Shown here: positions 1 through 7,429 of the stretch, piece after piece
Numbering within the stretch: position 1 is the stretch's first letter
Layout of the letters: every line of letters starts with the position of its first letter
Source: a virus
Length of the DNA: 64,000 nt
Direction: 5' to 3' (one strand)
IMG/VR virus record: IMGVR_UViG_3300050821_016057
Location: 35,862-99,861 of that record
Program-made: the position numbers and the translations under genes
Notes under the pieces: generated by a model
Told to the model about the DNA's origin: nothing
The model's input: only the letters and a program-made list of their open reading frames with translations
Database searches by the model: none

Positions 1-351
1 CGGACGGGCGACTGGTCGGGCGCGAACGGGCGCGACTACGTGGCGCTGTTCCAGATCCTGCACGAGCGGGTGTACGGGGTGCCGGCGAGCGAGCTGGACT
101 CGCACGGGTGCTTCTTCGCCGCCGGGATGGCCGCCCAGCTGGTGGACCGGCAGTTCGGGGGGGACCCGGGCGCGATGGTGCAGTACATGCGGTGGGTGTG
201 GGAGCGGGAGGTGGGCCGGGAGAAGTGGCGGCGCGAGAACCCCGACCAGTCGAGGGGCGGTAGGATTGGCTACCGGGCGCTGCTCACGGGCAGCTACTTC
301 CTGACCGACTACCGGATCGACGCGCAGCGCAGGAAGGCGAAGGGGCTGTGA
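1..351 (+). CDS. Hypothetical protein, 5' end cut by the window
   Basis: The frame is open from base 1 to TGA at 349-351 (116 residues visible). A GTG at 40 is in frame, but coding continues upstream of it, so the true start is probably outside the window. I do not recognise the family. The visible part is mixed charged and aromatic with no signal peptide or membrane segment. Its stop overlaps the next start in a GTGA. Confidence 0.7.
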   Translation, partial: RTGDWSGANGRDYVALFQILHERVYGVPASELDSHGCFFAAGMAAQLVDRQFGGDPGAMVQYMRWVWEREVGREKWRRENPDQSRGGRIGYRALLTGSYFLTDYRIDAQRRKAKGL

Positions 352-683
352 GCGGCGAGACGGTGGGCGAGATCGTGTCCCGGACGATCGAGAGCGGCGA
401 GACGGTGGGCGAGATCGTGGCCCAGATGGTCGAGGAAACGGCCGACCACGCGAGGATGCACCGGCACGCGGCCGGCCGGACCCGGTGGGTGATCGAGGAG
501 GTGTCGCCGGGCGGCAACGGTCGCGTCCTCTACGCGTACACGCGGGGCCGGTGGACCGCGCAGGACACCAAGCGGGTCGCCCGGGTGATGGGCCCGAGTG
601 GCGCGTTCACCCGCCGGCTGGCCACGCCCGGCGACGCCCGGTGCGCCCATACCGAGAACCGGAAGACCGAGGTGACCACGTGA
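348..683 (+). CDS. Hypothetical protein
   Basis: 111 residues from GTG at 348, overlapping the previous stop. The N-terminus holds an imperfect 13-residue repeat, SGETVGEIV twice at about residues 2-10 and 17-25. The DNA repeat is nearly exact (gagcggcgagacggtgggcg twice), so it is a recent duplication. The rest is basic and soluble. Family unknown. Confidence 0.7.
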   Translation: MSGETVGEIVSRTIESGETVGEIVAQMVEETADHARMHRHAAGRTRWVIEEVSPGGNGRVLYAYTRGRWTAQDTKRVARVMGPSGAFTRRLATPGDARCAHTENRKTEVTT

Positions 684-946
684 GGTTCAGCATCCGGAGG
701 CGGCACGGCCTGGCCAGCCTGGACGGGGTGTACGTGGGGCACACGGGCGGGACGTTCGAGGTGTTCGACCCGCCCTGGTGGCACGTGCGGAGGTGGTGGC
801 GGTGGTGGCGGTCCAAGCGGGCCAAGGGGGAGGTCGAGTTCAAGACGTTGCTGACGGCCGGGGGGGAGGTGGTGCGGGTGGTGCGGGTCTGGGAGGTGGT
901 GCCGGTCCCGCGCCGGAGGGTCGAGGACCAGTTCAGGATTCGCTGA
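680..946 (+). CDS. Small basic hypothetical protein
   Basis: 88 residues from GTG at 680, which overlaps the preceding TGA. A Trp/Arg-rich stretch (WWHVRRWWRWWR, about residues 33-44) is the main feature and could contact membrane or nucleic acid. No family recognised. The stop is 8 nt before the helicase start. Confidence 0.65.
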   Translation: MRFSIRRRHGLASLDGVYVGHTGGTFEVFDPPWWHVRRWWRWWRSKRAKGEVEFKTLLTAGGEVVRVVRVWEVVPVPRRRVEDQFRIR

Positions 947-954
947 GGCGAGAC

Positions 955-2478
955 ATGCGCAAGAGGTCGGAGGAGGAGAAGGCAGAGGAGCGCCCGCGTT
1001 CGAAAGAAGCCGATATAATTCATGACATAATCAACGAGCAGGCGGTGATCGCCGCGGTGCTGGCCGACTGGGGCGGGGAGGCGGCGAAGCTGCTCGACAA
1101 GTACCAGCCGGACACGTTCCTGGCCGAGGAGCACCGGGCCGGGTGGGCGGCCCTCCAGGAGCTGCGCAGGCGCAAGCTCGAGTACGACCCGGCCGCGCTC
1201 GCCCGGTACGCGGGGCCCAAGTGCGACGTCGAGTACCTGGGCAAGCTTTCGGCGCTGCGGCCGGACGCGCTGGGGTCGGCCGACCTCGGGCACTTCGTGG
1301 ACGGGCTGCTCTGGGACAAGCAGCGGGCGAGCGCGGTCACGGGACCGATCAGCGCGCTGCTCGAGGCGGTCCGGGACCCGAGGGCCGACCAGGCCAGGGT
1401 GCGCGCGCTGGCCCGGCACGTCGGGGAGGCGTTCGAGGGCGGGACGGGCCGGGGCCGGTACCTGCACGACGGGGCCGAGCTGGTCAGGAGCCAGATGGGG
1501 GAGATCCGCAAGCGAGTGGCCGGCCACGCCACGTACAGCTACGGGATCGACGGGCTGGACACCAACCTGGAGACGGGCGAGCGGCGGATGCTCCCCGGTC
1601 CAGCGCCCGGACAGATCACCGTCTTCACCGCGGTCAGCGGAAGCGGGAAAACTACTGCGGCCGGCCGCGCCACCCTGGGGATCGCCCGGCAGAGGAAGCG
1701 GGTGCTCTACGGCGCGTACGAGATGGGCGGCGGGATGACGCTGGAGCTGCTGGCGTGCATGAGCCTCGGGTGGAGCCGGAGCCGGCTGATGAGCGGGCAG
1801 ACGCAGGACACGAGCGCGCCGGCCAAGACCCCGATGGGGGCGAGGGAGCAGATCGAGCTGGAGGAGCGGATGCACTCCATCACCCCGTGGGTGCGGTTCA
1901 TGCGCAACCCGTTCCGGCAGCGGGGGGTGCAGAAGCGGTCGAACGAGCGCAACCTCGACACCATCCAGGAGCAGATTGTGGACAGCGGGTGCGAGGTGTA
2001 CGTGGCCGACCTGTGGAAGCGGTGCCTGGTCGACGCCCGGCCGGAGGCCGAGGAGGACGCGCTCAACCAGCAGCAGGCGATGGCCGAGGAGACGCGCGTG
2101 CACTGCATCCTGCTCCAGCAGCAGCGACTGAAGGACGTCGAGCAGCGTCCCGACAAGCGGCCGACCCGCGAGGGGATCAAGGGGAGCAGCGCGTGGGTGG
2201 AGGTGGCGGACACGATCGTGGGCTGGCACCTGCCCAGCCTGTGGAAGAGCGTGTCGGCCGACACCATCGAGGGGTTCGTGCTCAAGCAGCGGTACGGGGT
2301 GTACCCGCAGGGGGTCGAGTTCGCGTGGTCGGCCGAGCACGGGTCGATCACGGGCGGGACCCCGATCGAGTACAAGCACTCGCAGGAGGAGTCGGGCGGG
2401 GTGTTCGGCGGGGAGTTCCGGTCGCCCGAGCTGGGCGGGGCGGGTGGCGGTCACGGCAAGGGAAGGCGGAGGAAGTGA
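955..2478 (+). CDS. dnaB: DnaB-type replicative DNA helicase
   Basis: 507 residues from ATG at 955. An N-terminal helical domain (about residues 25-110, NEQAVIAAVL... as in the DnaB N-domain) precedes a RecA-fold motor with Walker A SGSGKTT at about 228-234 and a Walker B-like strand CEVYVADLWKR near 345. In the DnaB family this hexameric motor unwinds the fork 5' to 3' and recruits primase. The DnaG-type primase gene is 1.3 kb downstream. The open frame extends upstream to 778, but that part overlaps another gene and lacks the DnaB N-domain, so I start at ATG 955. Confidence 0.9.
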   Translation: MRKRSEEEKAEERPRSKEADIIHDIINEQAVIAAVLADWGGEAAKLLDKYQPDTFLAEEHRAGWAALQELRRRKLEYDPAALARYAGPKCDVEYLGKLSALRPDALGSADLGHFVDGLLWDKQRASAVTGPISALLEAVRDPRADQARVRALARHVGEAFEGGTGRGRYLHDGAELVRSQMGEIRKRVAGHATYSYGIDGLDTNLETGERRMLPGPAPGQITVFTAVSGSGKTTAAGRATLGIARQRKRVLYGAYEMGGGMTLELLACMSLGWSRSRLMSGQTQDTSAPAKTPMGAREQIELEERMHSITPWVRFMRNPFRQRGVQKRSNERNLDTIQEQIVDSGCEVYVADLWKRCLVDARPEAEEDALNQQQAMAEETRVHCILLQQQRLKDVEQRPDKRPTREGIKGSSAWVEVADTIVGWHLPSLWKSVSADTIEGFVLKQRYGVYPQGVEFAWSAEHGSITGGTPIEYKHSQEESGGVFGGEFRSPELGGAGGGHGKGRRRK

Positions 2479-2957
2479 TGGCGAAGTTGAAGGTTTTCAA
2501 GCTGGGCCCCAACGCGCTCCAGGGGTCGGGGAACCCCCCCTACGAGAAGGAGATGTGGGGGGCGTCGGTCGAGGGGGTGGCCCTGTGTTCCCACGGAGAC
2601 ACGGAGGACGACGCGGTTTGCCGGTTGGCCGAGGAGTTGGGCAATTGGGTGATAGGGCACCGGTCCCGCATCGTGGAGTTGGGTCAGAAACTTGGAGAAC
2701 CCCGAATGGTGTTCGAGGCCGAGGCCAAGAAGCGGGTGGAGCACTACGACAGTGGTTATTCGAGGGTCGAGGTAGACTTTCAGGGGGCTTCTGTAATTGA
2801 GGGACACCACGCGTTCATCGGTATCCAATTGGACGCGGCCGCCAGCCAGCTGGAGGAGCACCACTTCGTCCAGAAGCACGTGGTTCTGGAGGACGGCCGA
2901 ACAGTCGACTTCATCCGGAAGCGGTACCGGGTGACGCTGGAGGAGATCAAGGAGTGA
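2478..2957 (+). CDS. Hypothetical protein
   Basis: 159 residues; ATG shares a base with the helicase TGA (TGATG), so it is probably translationally coupled. Mixed alpha/beta composition without cysteines, signal or membrane segment. Base composition is a little less GC-rich than the helicase around 2600-2800. Function unknown; position suggests a DNA-replication accessory, which is only inference. Confidence 0.75.
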   Translation: MAKLKVFKLGPNALQGSGNPPYEKEMWGASVEGVALCSHGDTEDDAVCRLAEELGNWVIGHRSRIVELGQKLGEPRMVFEAEAKKRVEHYDSGYSRVEVDFQGASVIEGHHAFIGIQLDAAASQLEEHHFVQKHVVLEDGRTVDFIRKRYRVTLEEIKE

Positions 2958-2961
2958 ATCA

Positions 2962-3435
2962 GTGAGGCGCCGGGTCACGCCGCCGAGGTCGCTGGCAGGC
3001 GGTTGGGTGGACCCGTCTAGTCTGCCCCGCGGGCCCAACGGGCGGGCGCTCTGCCGGCGGTGCCTGCAGGAGGTGCCGGTCGGCCGGAGGACGTTCTGCT
3101 CGGGCGCCCAGATGGTCACCCGGTGGGCCGGTTACGGGAAGCCGAGGGTGCTCGTCGCCCCGGGGAGCGGGTGCGTGCACGAGCACATGGTGCGGAGCAA
3201 CCCCGGGTACGCGCGCAAGTGCGTGCTGGCCCGGGACGGGGGGCGGTGCGCCGAGTGCCTGATGGTGGACCCATACTGGGAGATGGACCACGTCACCCCG
3301 GTCGCGGAGGGCGGGGGATCGTGCGGGCTCGAGAACCTGCGGACGCTCTGCCGAGTCCACCACCGGCTGGCGACCGCGGCACTAGCTAGGCGGAGGGCGG
3401 AGGCCCGAAAGGAGAACCCATGCTTATCCGGTTGA
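2962..3435 (+). CDS. HNH endonuclease
   Basis: 157 residues from GTG at 2962. The C-terminal half has the classic HNH pattern: CAEC, then WEMDHVTPVAEGG, then ENLRTLCRVHH, giving metal-binding Cys/His and the catalytic His in DHV. An extra N-terminal cysteine pair (CRRC) may bind zinc. HNH proteins nick or cut DNA and occur in phages as homing nucleases or packaging partners. This copy is free-standing among replication genes and far from the terminase, so a homing or replication role is likelier than packaging. Confidence 0.88.
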   Translation: MRRRVTPPRSLAGGWVDPSSLPRGPNGRALCRRCLQEVPVGRRTFCSGAQMVTRWAGYGKPRVLVAPGSGCVHEHMVRSNPGYARKCVLARDGGRCAECLMVDPYWEMDHVTPVAEGGGSCGLENLRTLCRVHHRLATAALARRRAEARKENPCLSG

Positions 3436-3442
3436 CGCACCA

Positions 3443-3721
3443 ATGAGGCCGACACGTACGCAACTGGCACTGATTCGTATCGGGGTGCGCCAGCCGGAGC
3501 GACTGCCGCCCGTATACGGTTCTGGCGGCGGTTTCGTCGTGGCTGACCCGCGAACGATTCGGGCGCTCGTAGAGCAGGGTCTAGCGTTCCAGAAGCCGCA
3601 CTTTTGTCGCGAGGACCTGAGCCAAGCGTGGCTGACTCGGGCAGCCTTTGCGCTTGTAGGGGCGCCTCCGCTGCCAGCCGACCGCGCTCATCCGTTCAAA
3701 TCAGGCGAGGTGTGGCCGTGA
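3443..3721 (+). CDS. Hypothetical protein
   Basis: 92 residues from ATG at 3443. No clear Shine-Dalgarno sequence precedes it. Codon use is less GC-biased than that of the neighbours (more A and T at third positions from 3460 to 3660), which may mark a recent arrival together with the HNH gene. Family not recognised. Confidence 0.6.
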   Translation: MRPTRTQLALIRIGVRQPERLPPVYGSGGGFVVADPRTIRALVEQGLAFQKPHFCREDLSQAWLTRAAFALVGAPPLPADRAHPFKSGEVWP

Positions 3722-3792
3722 AGTGTATCAACCGGATAAGCATGGGAGAACCGATGAAGCACTTGACCGAGCACGACGAGCGTAAACGTTGA
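3718..3792 (+). CDS. Possible 24-residue peptide
   Basis: GTG at 3718 overlaps the previous TGA, and its own TGA overlaps the primase TTG at 3789. The frame encodes a short charged peptide (VKCINRIS...DERKR). The back-to-back stop/start overlaps match the rest of the genome and may carry ribosomes into the primase gene, so the act of translation may matter more than the peptide. Confidence 0.4.
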   Translation: MKCINRISMGEPMKHLTEHDERKR

Positions 3793-4739
3793 GCCTCACC
3801 AAGCGGGCGCTCCAGAAGCTGGGGTTGGAGGTGGTGGACAAGGGGGCGGACCGGCGCTGCTACGGGATCTGCCCGTTCCACCAGGACCGCCACCCCACCA
3901 ACTGGTTTATCCGCCTCCGGGGGGAGCGGGCCGGGCAGCATCACTGCTTCGCGTGCAAGGCCAAGGGCGGGCTGCTCGACCTGATCGCGCACCGGCGTGG
4001 CTGCTCGCTCAAGGGGGCGAGGGAGTGGCTGGACCAGCTGCGCGGGGGGGAGGAGGTGGAGGGGGTGCGGCTGCCCGAGGACGAGATCCGGCTGGTCGTG
4101 TCAGGCGTGGGCACGAGGGCGTTCCAGCTGCCTCGGGAGGTCCGGTTCGGGTCGCTGGGCAGCTGGACCCAGACGGCGCGCCGGTACGCGGAGCGGCGGC
4201 ACTTGACCGAGGCCCAGGTGGCCGACTGGGGGATCGGCTACGCGACGTCGGGCCGGCTGGCCGGTAGGATCGTGATCCCGGTGCGGGACCGGGACGGGGT
4301 CGCGTGGAGCTACATGGCCCGGACGTTCGCCGACCACCAGGCCCGGTACTACTACCCGGCCGAGCGGGAGCGGGCCGACCTGGACGTGGTCTTCGGCGAG
4401 CAGTGGTGGCCGAGGGACGGTACGCTCAGGCGGGAGACGGTCGTGGTGGCCGAGGGGGCGCTGAACGCGCTGGCGGTGGAGCGGGCGGTCGGCGGGTGGG
4501 CGTCGGTGGCCGCGCTGGGGGGCTCGGACGTGCGCCCCATCCACGTGGGCAAGCTGGCCGCGTTCGGGACCGTGCTGGTGATGACCGACGACGACCGGGC
4601 GGGCGAGGGGGCGGCCGAGGAGCTGATGGTCGGGTTGGCCAGGCATACCCGGGTGGTGCGTGTTAGCCTGGGCGCCGGGATGGACGCGGACGACATGGAC
4701 CCGGCCGAGCTGGAGGTGAGGTTGTGCCGCTCAACCTAG
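3789..4739 (+). CDS. dnaG: DnaG-type primase with zinc finger and TOPRIM domain
   Basis: 316 residues from TTG at 3789. The N-terminus has a CHC2-type zinc finger (C...CPFH...PTNWF...HHCFACK, about residues 24-60) that reads the template. The TOPRIM core follows, with VVVAEGALNAL near residue 219 and the metal-binding VLVMTDDDRAGEG near 261. It makes RNA primers for the lagging strand with the DnaB-type helicase at 955. It is shorter than bacterial DnaG and lacks the C-terminal helicase-binding domain, as is common in phages. Confidence 0.9.
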   Translation: MSLTKRALQKLGLEVVDKGADRRCYGICPFHQDRHPTNWFIRLRGERAGQHHCFACKAKGGLLDLIAHRRGCSLKGAREWLDQLRGGEEVEGVRLPEDEIRLVVSGVGTRAFQLPREVRFGSLGSWTQTARRYAERRHLTEAQVADWGIGYATSGRLAGRIVIPVRDRDGVAWSYMARTFADHQARYYYPAERERADLDVVFGEQWWPRDGTLRRETVVVAEGALNALAVERAVGGWASVAALGGSDVRPIHVGKLAAFGTVLVMTDDDRAGEGAAEELMVGLARHTRVVRVSLGAGMDADDMDPAELEVRLCRST

Positions 4740-4948
4740 GCGGGCTCCCCCGCGAGGAGAGGCGGCGGCGGATCTTGGCCGCGCTGGAGGAGACAAGCGG
4801 GGTGGTCAGGCGGGCGGCCACCAACTTGGGGATCCACAACACGCTGATCTGCTACCACATCCGGGAGCTGGGGATGCGCGGCGAGGTGGAGCGGATCCGG
4901 AACCGGTGGAGGCGATTCCTGCTAACCGGGCGCGATGGCGCGGCATAA
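4724..4948 (+). CDS. Small Fis-type helix-turn-helix protein
   Basis: 74 residues from GTG at 4724, overlapping the primase end by 16 nt. A helix-turn-helix like that of Fis/NtrC C-termini spans about residues 17-52 (LEETSGVVRRAATNLGI...LICYHIRELGM). It should bind DNA as a dimer. The next gene has a related pattern, so the two are probably diverged duplicates. It is one candidate reader of the dispersed 18-bp palindrome. Confidence 0.7.
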   Translation: MPLNLGGLPREERRRRILAALEETSGVVRRAATNLGIHNTLICYHIRELGMRGEVERIRNRWRRFLLTGRDGAA

Positions 4949-4949
4949 G
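4940..4949 (+). promoter_or_regulatory. GCGGCATAAG promoter box
   Basis: Exact box inside the end of the preceding gene. ATG of the next gene follows 19 nt after the hexamer, with a gggtggag ribosome site between them. Confidence 0.6.
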
Positions 4950-4968
4950 GGTAGGGTGGAGAACGACG

Positions 4969-5262
4969 ATGGACATCCCCGAGCTCATCAGGACGGACCC
5001 GGAGGAGGCCCGGCGGGCGCTGCGCGAGGCGTTCCTGAAGTCGGGGGCTCTGCAGCGGGAGGCGGCCCTGCTATACCAGGTGGGGCCCTGGACGTTCTGC
5101 CGGTGGGTGGCGCAGCTGGGGTTGTCGGAGGAGTTCAAGCAGCTGACCATGCGGGCGAAGCGGGAGGGTTGGATCAGCCCGGTGGACCAGCGGGGCAAGC
5201 GGGGGCCGGACCGGCAGAAGCGGGCCCCGAGGACGAAGAGGAAGGGACGGAGGACGAGGTGA
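4969..5262 (+). CDS. Small helix-turn-helix protein, basic tail
   Basis: 97 residues from ATG at 4969. Residues about 16-55 (LREAFLKSGALQREAALLYQV...TFCRWVAQLGL) match the Fis-like pattern of the preceding gene product. The last 25 residues are Arg/Lys-rich (KRGPDRQKRAPRTKRKGRR) and suit nonspecific DNA contact. Probably a phage transcription or replication regulator. The target is unknown. Confidence 0.7.
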   Translation: MDIPELIRTDPEEARRALREAFLKSGALQREAALLYQVGPWTFCRWVAQLGLSEEFKQLTMRAKREGWISPVDQRGKRGPDRQKRAPRTKRKGRRTR

Positions 5263-5789
5263 GCGCGGCGAGGAACCTGGAGCAGCTTTTCGCGGCGGCG
5301 AGCACGGCCAGCGCGAGCCTGATGGAGGGGCGGGACCTGGCGCGCCAGCACTCCGTCCGGGCGATCCGCGAGGTCGAGCGGCGCCTGCGTTCCGCCATCG
5401 CGGGCGACACGCTCCGCGGGATGAGCAACTTGTTCCCGGTGAGGGGGGCGATCGCCCAGCAGGCGGCGCGCGTGGTCGGCCGGGAGGGGGCGCACACCGA
5501 CTTCTTCGCCCAGGCGATGCGCAAGCTGGACGAGCCGGTGCCGTTCGGCCGGTCCGCGATGGTGCTGACCAAGGAGGGGGAGCTGATGGTTTTCGAGGTC
5601 GGGGAGCGGGGCGAGTTCTCGTCCCGGCCGGCCGAGGACGGCGAGCTGACCGCGCAGGACCTGGACGCGGTCCTGCACACCGTCCGGGCCGTGCTGGAGC
5701 GGCACGTCCAGCGGGCCGAGCGGACGGCCGCCAACTACGCGAGAATCTCCGGGATGGCCGCCCAGCTGGGCCGGCTGCTTGGCCCCTGA
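5259..5789 (+). CDS. Hypothetical protein
   Basis: 176 residues from GTG at 5259, overlapping the previous stop. Mostly helical and Ala/Arg-rich, with a small predicted beta region in the middle (MVLTKEGELMVFEVGERG). No known domain recognised. It is the last gene before a strong stem-loop and a new promoter. Confidence 0.75.
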   Translation: MSAARNLEQLFAAASTASASLMEGRDLARQHSVRAIREVERRLRSAIAGDTLRGMSNLFPVRGAIAQQAARVVGREGAHTDFFAQAMRKLDEPVPFGRSAMVLTKEGELMVFEVGERGEFSSRPAEDGELTAQDLDAVLHTVRAVLERHVQRAERTAANYARISGMAAQLGRLLGP

Positions 5790-5795
5790 AGCCTG

Positions 5796-5837
5796 CCGCC
5801 CGCGTGCCCGATCTTCCCCCGGATCGGCAGCGGGCGG
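5796..5837 (+). terminator. Nested stem-loop after the first operon
   Basis: CCGCCCGC (5796-5803) pairs with GCGGGCGG (5830-5837) and encloses a second hairpin, CCGATC/GATCGG (5808-5813 with 5822-5827). No U-run follows directly, so it could be a factor-dependent terminator or simply a stabilising 3' structure. Confidence 0.4.
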
Positions 5838-5862
5838 TGGGGCTCCAGCGGCCGAGCGGGGA

Positions 5863-5880
5863 CCCAAACCCGGGTTTGGG
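5863..5880. repeat. 18-bp palindrome, copy 1
   Basis: CCCAAACCCGGGTTTGGG, intergenic, between the stem-loop above and the strong promoter below. Its last base is 30 nt before the -35 box. Confidence 0.95.
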
Positions 5881-5900
5881 GAAAAAAGAACGAGGGGGTG

Positions 5901-5939
5901 ATAAAAAGACTTGCAGCCCAAGCGGGAAGGGTCCATAAC
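5901..5939 (+). promoter_or_regulatory. Strong sigma70-like promoter
   Basis: ATAAAAAGACTTGCA places a TTGCAG -35 box at 5911-5916; after exactly 17 bp comes CATAAC (-10) at 5934-5939. The same arrangement, with the same upstream A-rich block and downstream AAGGTT, recurs at 48243-48281. Transcription would start near 5946 and run into the DUF932 gene. Confidence 0.75.
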
Positions 5940-5945
5940 AAGGTT

Positions 5946-6102
5946 CGTAGGGCGGCGCTGAAAAGAGGGGCGCCACTCCACCACCTGATGGCATGCAGGT
6001 TCAGGATGGGGTACCCGTGAGGGCCCGGACGGTGCTTGTGACGCCCCTCTCTTCGACACCCTCGAACCAACACCCGCGCTGAGGCGCAGAAAGAGGAACC
6101 CC
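5946..6102 (+). other. Long structured 5' leader of the DUF932 gene
   Basis: About 157 nt between the predicted start of transcription and ATG 6103. AGAGGGGCG (5964-5972) is perfectly complementary to CGCCCCTCT (6042-6050), which would close a 70-nt domain. The hairpin GCGCTGAGGCGC (6076-6087) sits just before the ribosome site agaaagagg. A 29-codon frame (5993-6082) could encode a leader peptide but has no clear ribosome site. May be a regulatory leader or a small RNA; no known riboswitch recognised. Confidence 0.4.
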
Positions 6103-7260
6103 ATGCTTCACCACCACGGACCCGCAGGCACCTACGACGTCGCAGCATCCGAGGCCGCCACGCGCGCCCGCTCGCTCATGGAGCAGAAGATCGAGACCGG
6201 CAAGCAGTCGGCCATCCAGCTGTACGAGCGCGTGCACGCCGCGGTCCCGGTCGACGCGATCGTCCGCGGGCGCGGGCTCGCGTTCCAGTACGGGGTCGGC
6301 CCCGAGGACATGCCGGTCAGCGTCTCGGCGGGCGGCAGCCCGATGGGCATCCACCGGCACGCGCTCCAGCAGATGGCCGGCAAGGCCGGCATCCCGGGCC
6401 AGTACCTGGCCGAGTTGGTCGGCGCCCCCGAGGGGTGGAAGCGCGAGCTGGCGGCCCGGACGCTCACCGACCACTTCACCCGCACGCAGGTCGTGCAGCG
6501 CGAGGACCTGTCCGGGTCCCGCCACCTGGTGCGGGCGGTCAACGGGGAGGTGCGCGGCTTCCTGAGCGACCGGTACCGCCGGCTGGACTCGCGCCCGCTG
6601 CTCGAGGCGTTCGCCGAGGGCTGCCGGGAGCTGGGCGCGGTGCCGGTCGAGGGGACGACCACGGACGTGCGCGTGGCCCTCAAGGCGTACCTGCCGATGG
6701 TGTTCGAGCCCGTCCCCAACGAGGTGATGTGCCTGGGGGTCGAGTGGAGCAACAGCGACTTCGGGGCGGGCAAGCACGCGCTCCGCGCGTTCATCTACCG
6801 GCTCTGGTGCGCGAACGGGGCGGTCATGGAGGACGCGATGAGCCAGGTGCACCTGGGCGGCCGGCTGGCCGACACGATCGAGTTCAGCGACCGGACCTAC
6901 GCGCTCGACACGCGCGCCTCGGTCAGCGCGCTCCGGGACGTGGTGGCGGGCACGCTCGGGCCGAAGTCGGTCAACACCCTACTGGCCACCATCCGGGCGG
7001 CCGACGAGAAGAAGGTCGAGTGGCGCTCGGTGAGCACGCTCCTCGGCAAGAAGCTCCTGAAGGAGGAGCTGAAGGCGGCCCGGGACGCGTTCGACAGCGA
7101 GGACGTGATCAACCTGCCGGCCGGCAAGTCGATCTGGCGGGTCAGCAACGCGATCAGCTGGATCGCGGGCAAGACCGAGGACCAGGACCGCAAGTTGGAG
7201 CTGCAGAGGCTGGCGGGCGCGGTCATCCACGGCAAGAGCGAGGAGGCGGTGGCGGCCTGA
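6103..7260 (+). CDS. DUF932-family protein
   Basis: 385 residues from ATG at 6103 with ribosome site agaaagagg. The signature RGFLSDRYRRLDSRPLL (about residues 145-161) and overall length fit the DUF932 family (phage/plasmid-like TIGR03299), widespread in phages and plasmids but of unproven function and sometimes proposed to act in DNA metabolism. It is the first gene behind the strongest promoter in the window and has a long leader, so it is probably made early and in quantity. Confidence 0.8.
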   Translation: MLHHHGPAGTYDVAASEAATRARSLMEQKIETGKQSAIQLYERVHAAVPVDAIVRGRGLAFQYGVGPEDMPVSVSAGGSPMGIHRHALQQMAGKAGIPGQYLAELVGAPEGWKRELAARTLTDHFTRTQVVQREDLSGSRHLVRAVNGEVRGFLSDRYRRLDSRPLLEAFAEGCRELGAVPVEGTTTDVRVALKAYLPMVFEPVPNEVMCLGVEWSNSDFGAGKHALRAFIYRLWCANGAVMEDAMSQVHLGGRLADTIEFSDRTYALDTRASVSALRDVVAGTLGPKSVNTLLATIRAADEKKVEWRSVSTLLGKKLLKEELKAARDAFDSEDVINLPAGKSIWRVSNAISWIAGKTEDQDRKLELQRLAGAVIHGKSEEAVAA

Positions 7261-7279
7261 GTCGAGGGGGGTGGGAGAC

Positions 7280-7367
7280 CGCCCCCGCACCGCCTGATCG
7301 GCATCGCGCTCGCAACCCCTAGGCAGGGGCGGAGGGGCGCGCCGGGGTTCGACTCCCCGGGGGGCGA
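7280..7367 (+). tRNA. tRNA-like element, possibly degenerate or an att core
   Basis: CGCCCCC (7280-7286) pairs over 7 bp with GGGGGCG (7360-7366). Immediately inside lies a perfect T-arm: stem CGGGG/CCCCG (7343-7347 with 7355-7359) and loop TTCGACT, as in real tRNAs. The D-arm and anticodon arm are not canonical: position 8 is not U, and the best middle stem CCCC/GGGG leaves a 6-nt loop. No CCA is encoded. It may be a divergent tRNA, a decayed one, or an attP-like copy of a host tRNA 3' end. Confidence 0.3.
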
Positions 7368-7383
7368 CGAAGTTGCAGTGCGG

Positions 7384-7395
7384 GCGCTGAGGCGC
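7384..7395 (+). promoter_or_regulatory. GCGCTGAGGCGC leader hairpin
   Basis: Stem of six pairs when flanks are counted (GGGCGC/GCGCCC) with a TGAG loop, 35 nt upstream of the sigma-like gene and preceded by GTTGCAG. The same element is found at 6076-6087 and 48291-48302. Confidence 0.5.
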
Positions 7396-7429
7396 CCGAG
7401 GTGAAGGACAACCGAGGACGGTGACCAGG

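Noticed and set aside
607-2454. 615-codon open frame on the minus strand
   Set aside because: It lies opposite the DnaB-like helicase, whose motifs are clear. Low-complexity Arg/Pro/Leu content marks it as a GC-driven shadow.
1143-2957. 604-codon plus-strand frame across the helicase gene
   Set aside because: Only its last 159 residues (from ATG 2478) look like a protein; the rest is an Arg/Gly/Pro shadow.
5993-6082. 29-codon frame in the DUF932 leader as an independent gene
   Set aside because: No ribosome site and no overlap with the next gene; mentioned only as part of the leader.
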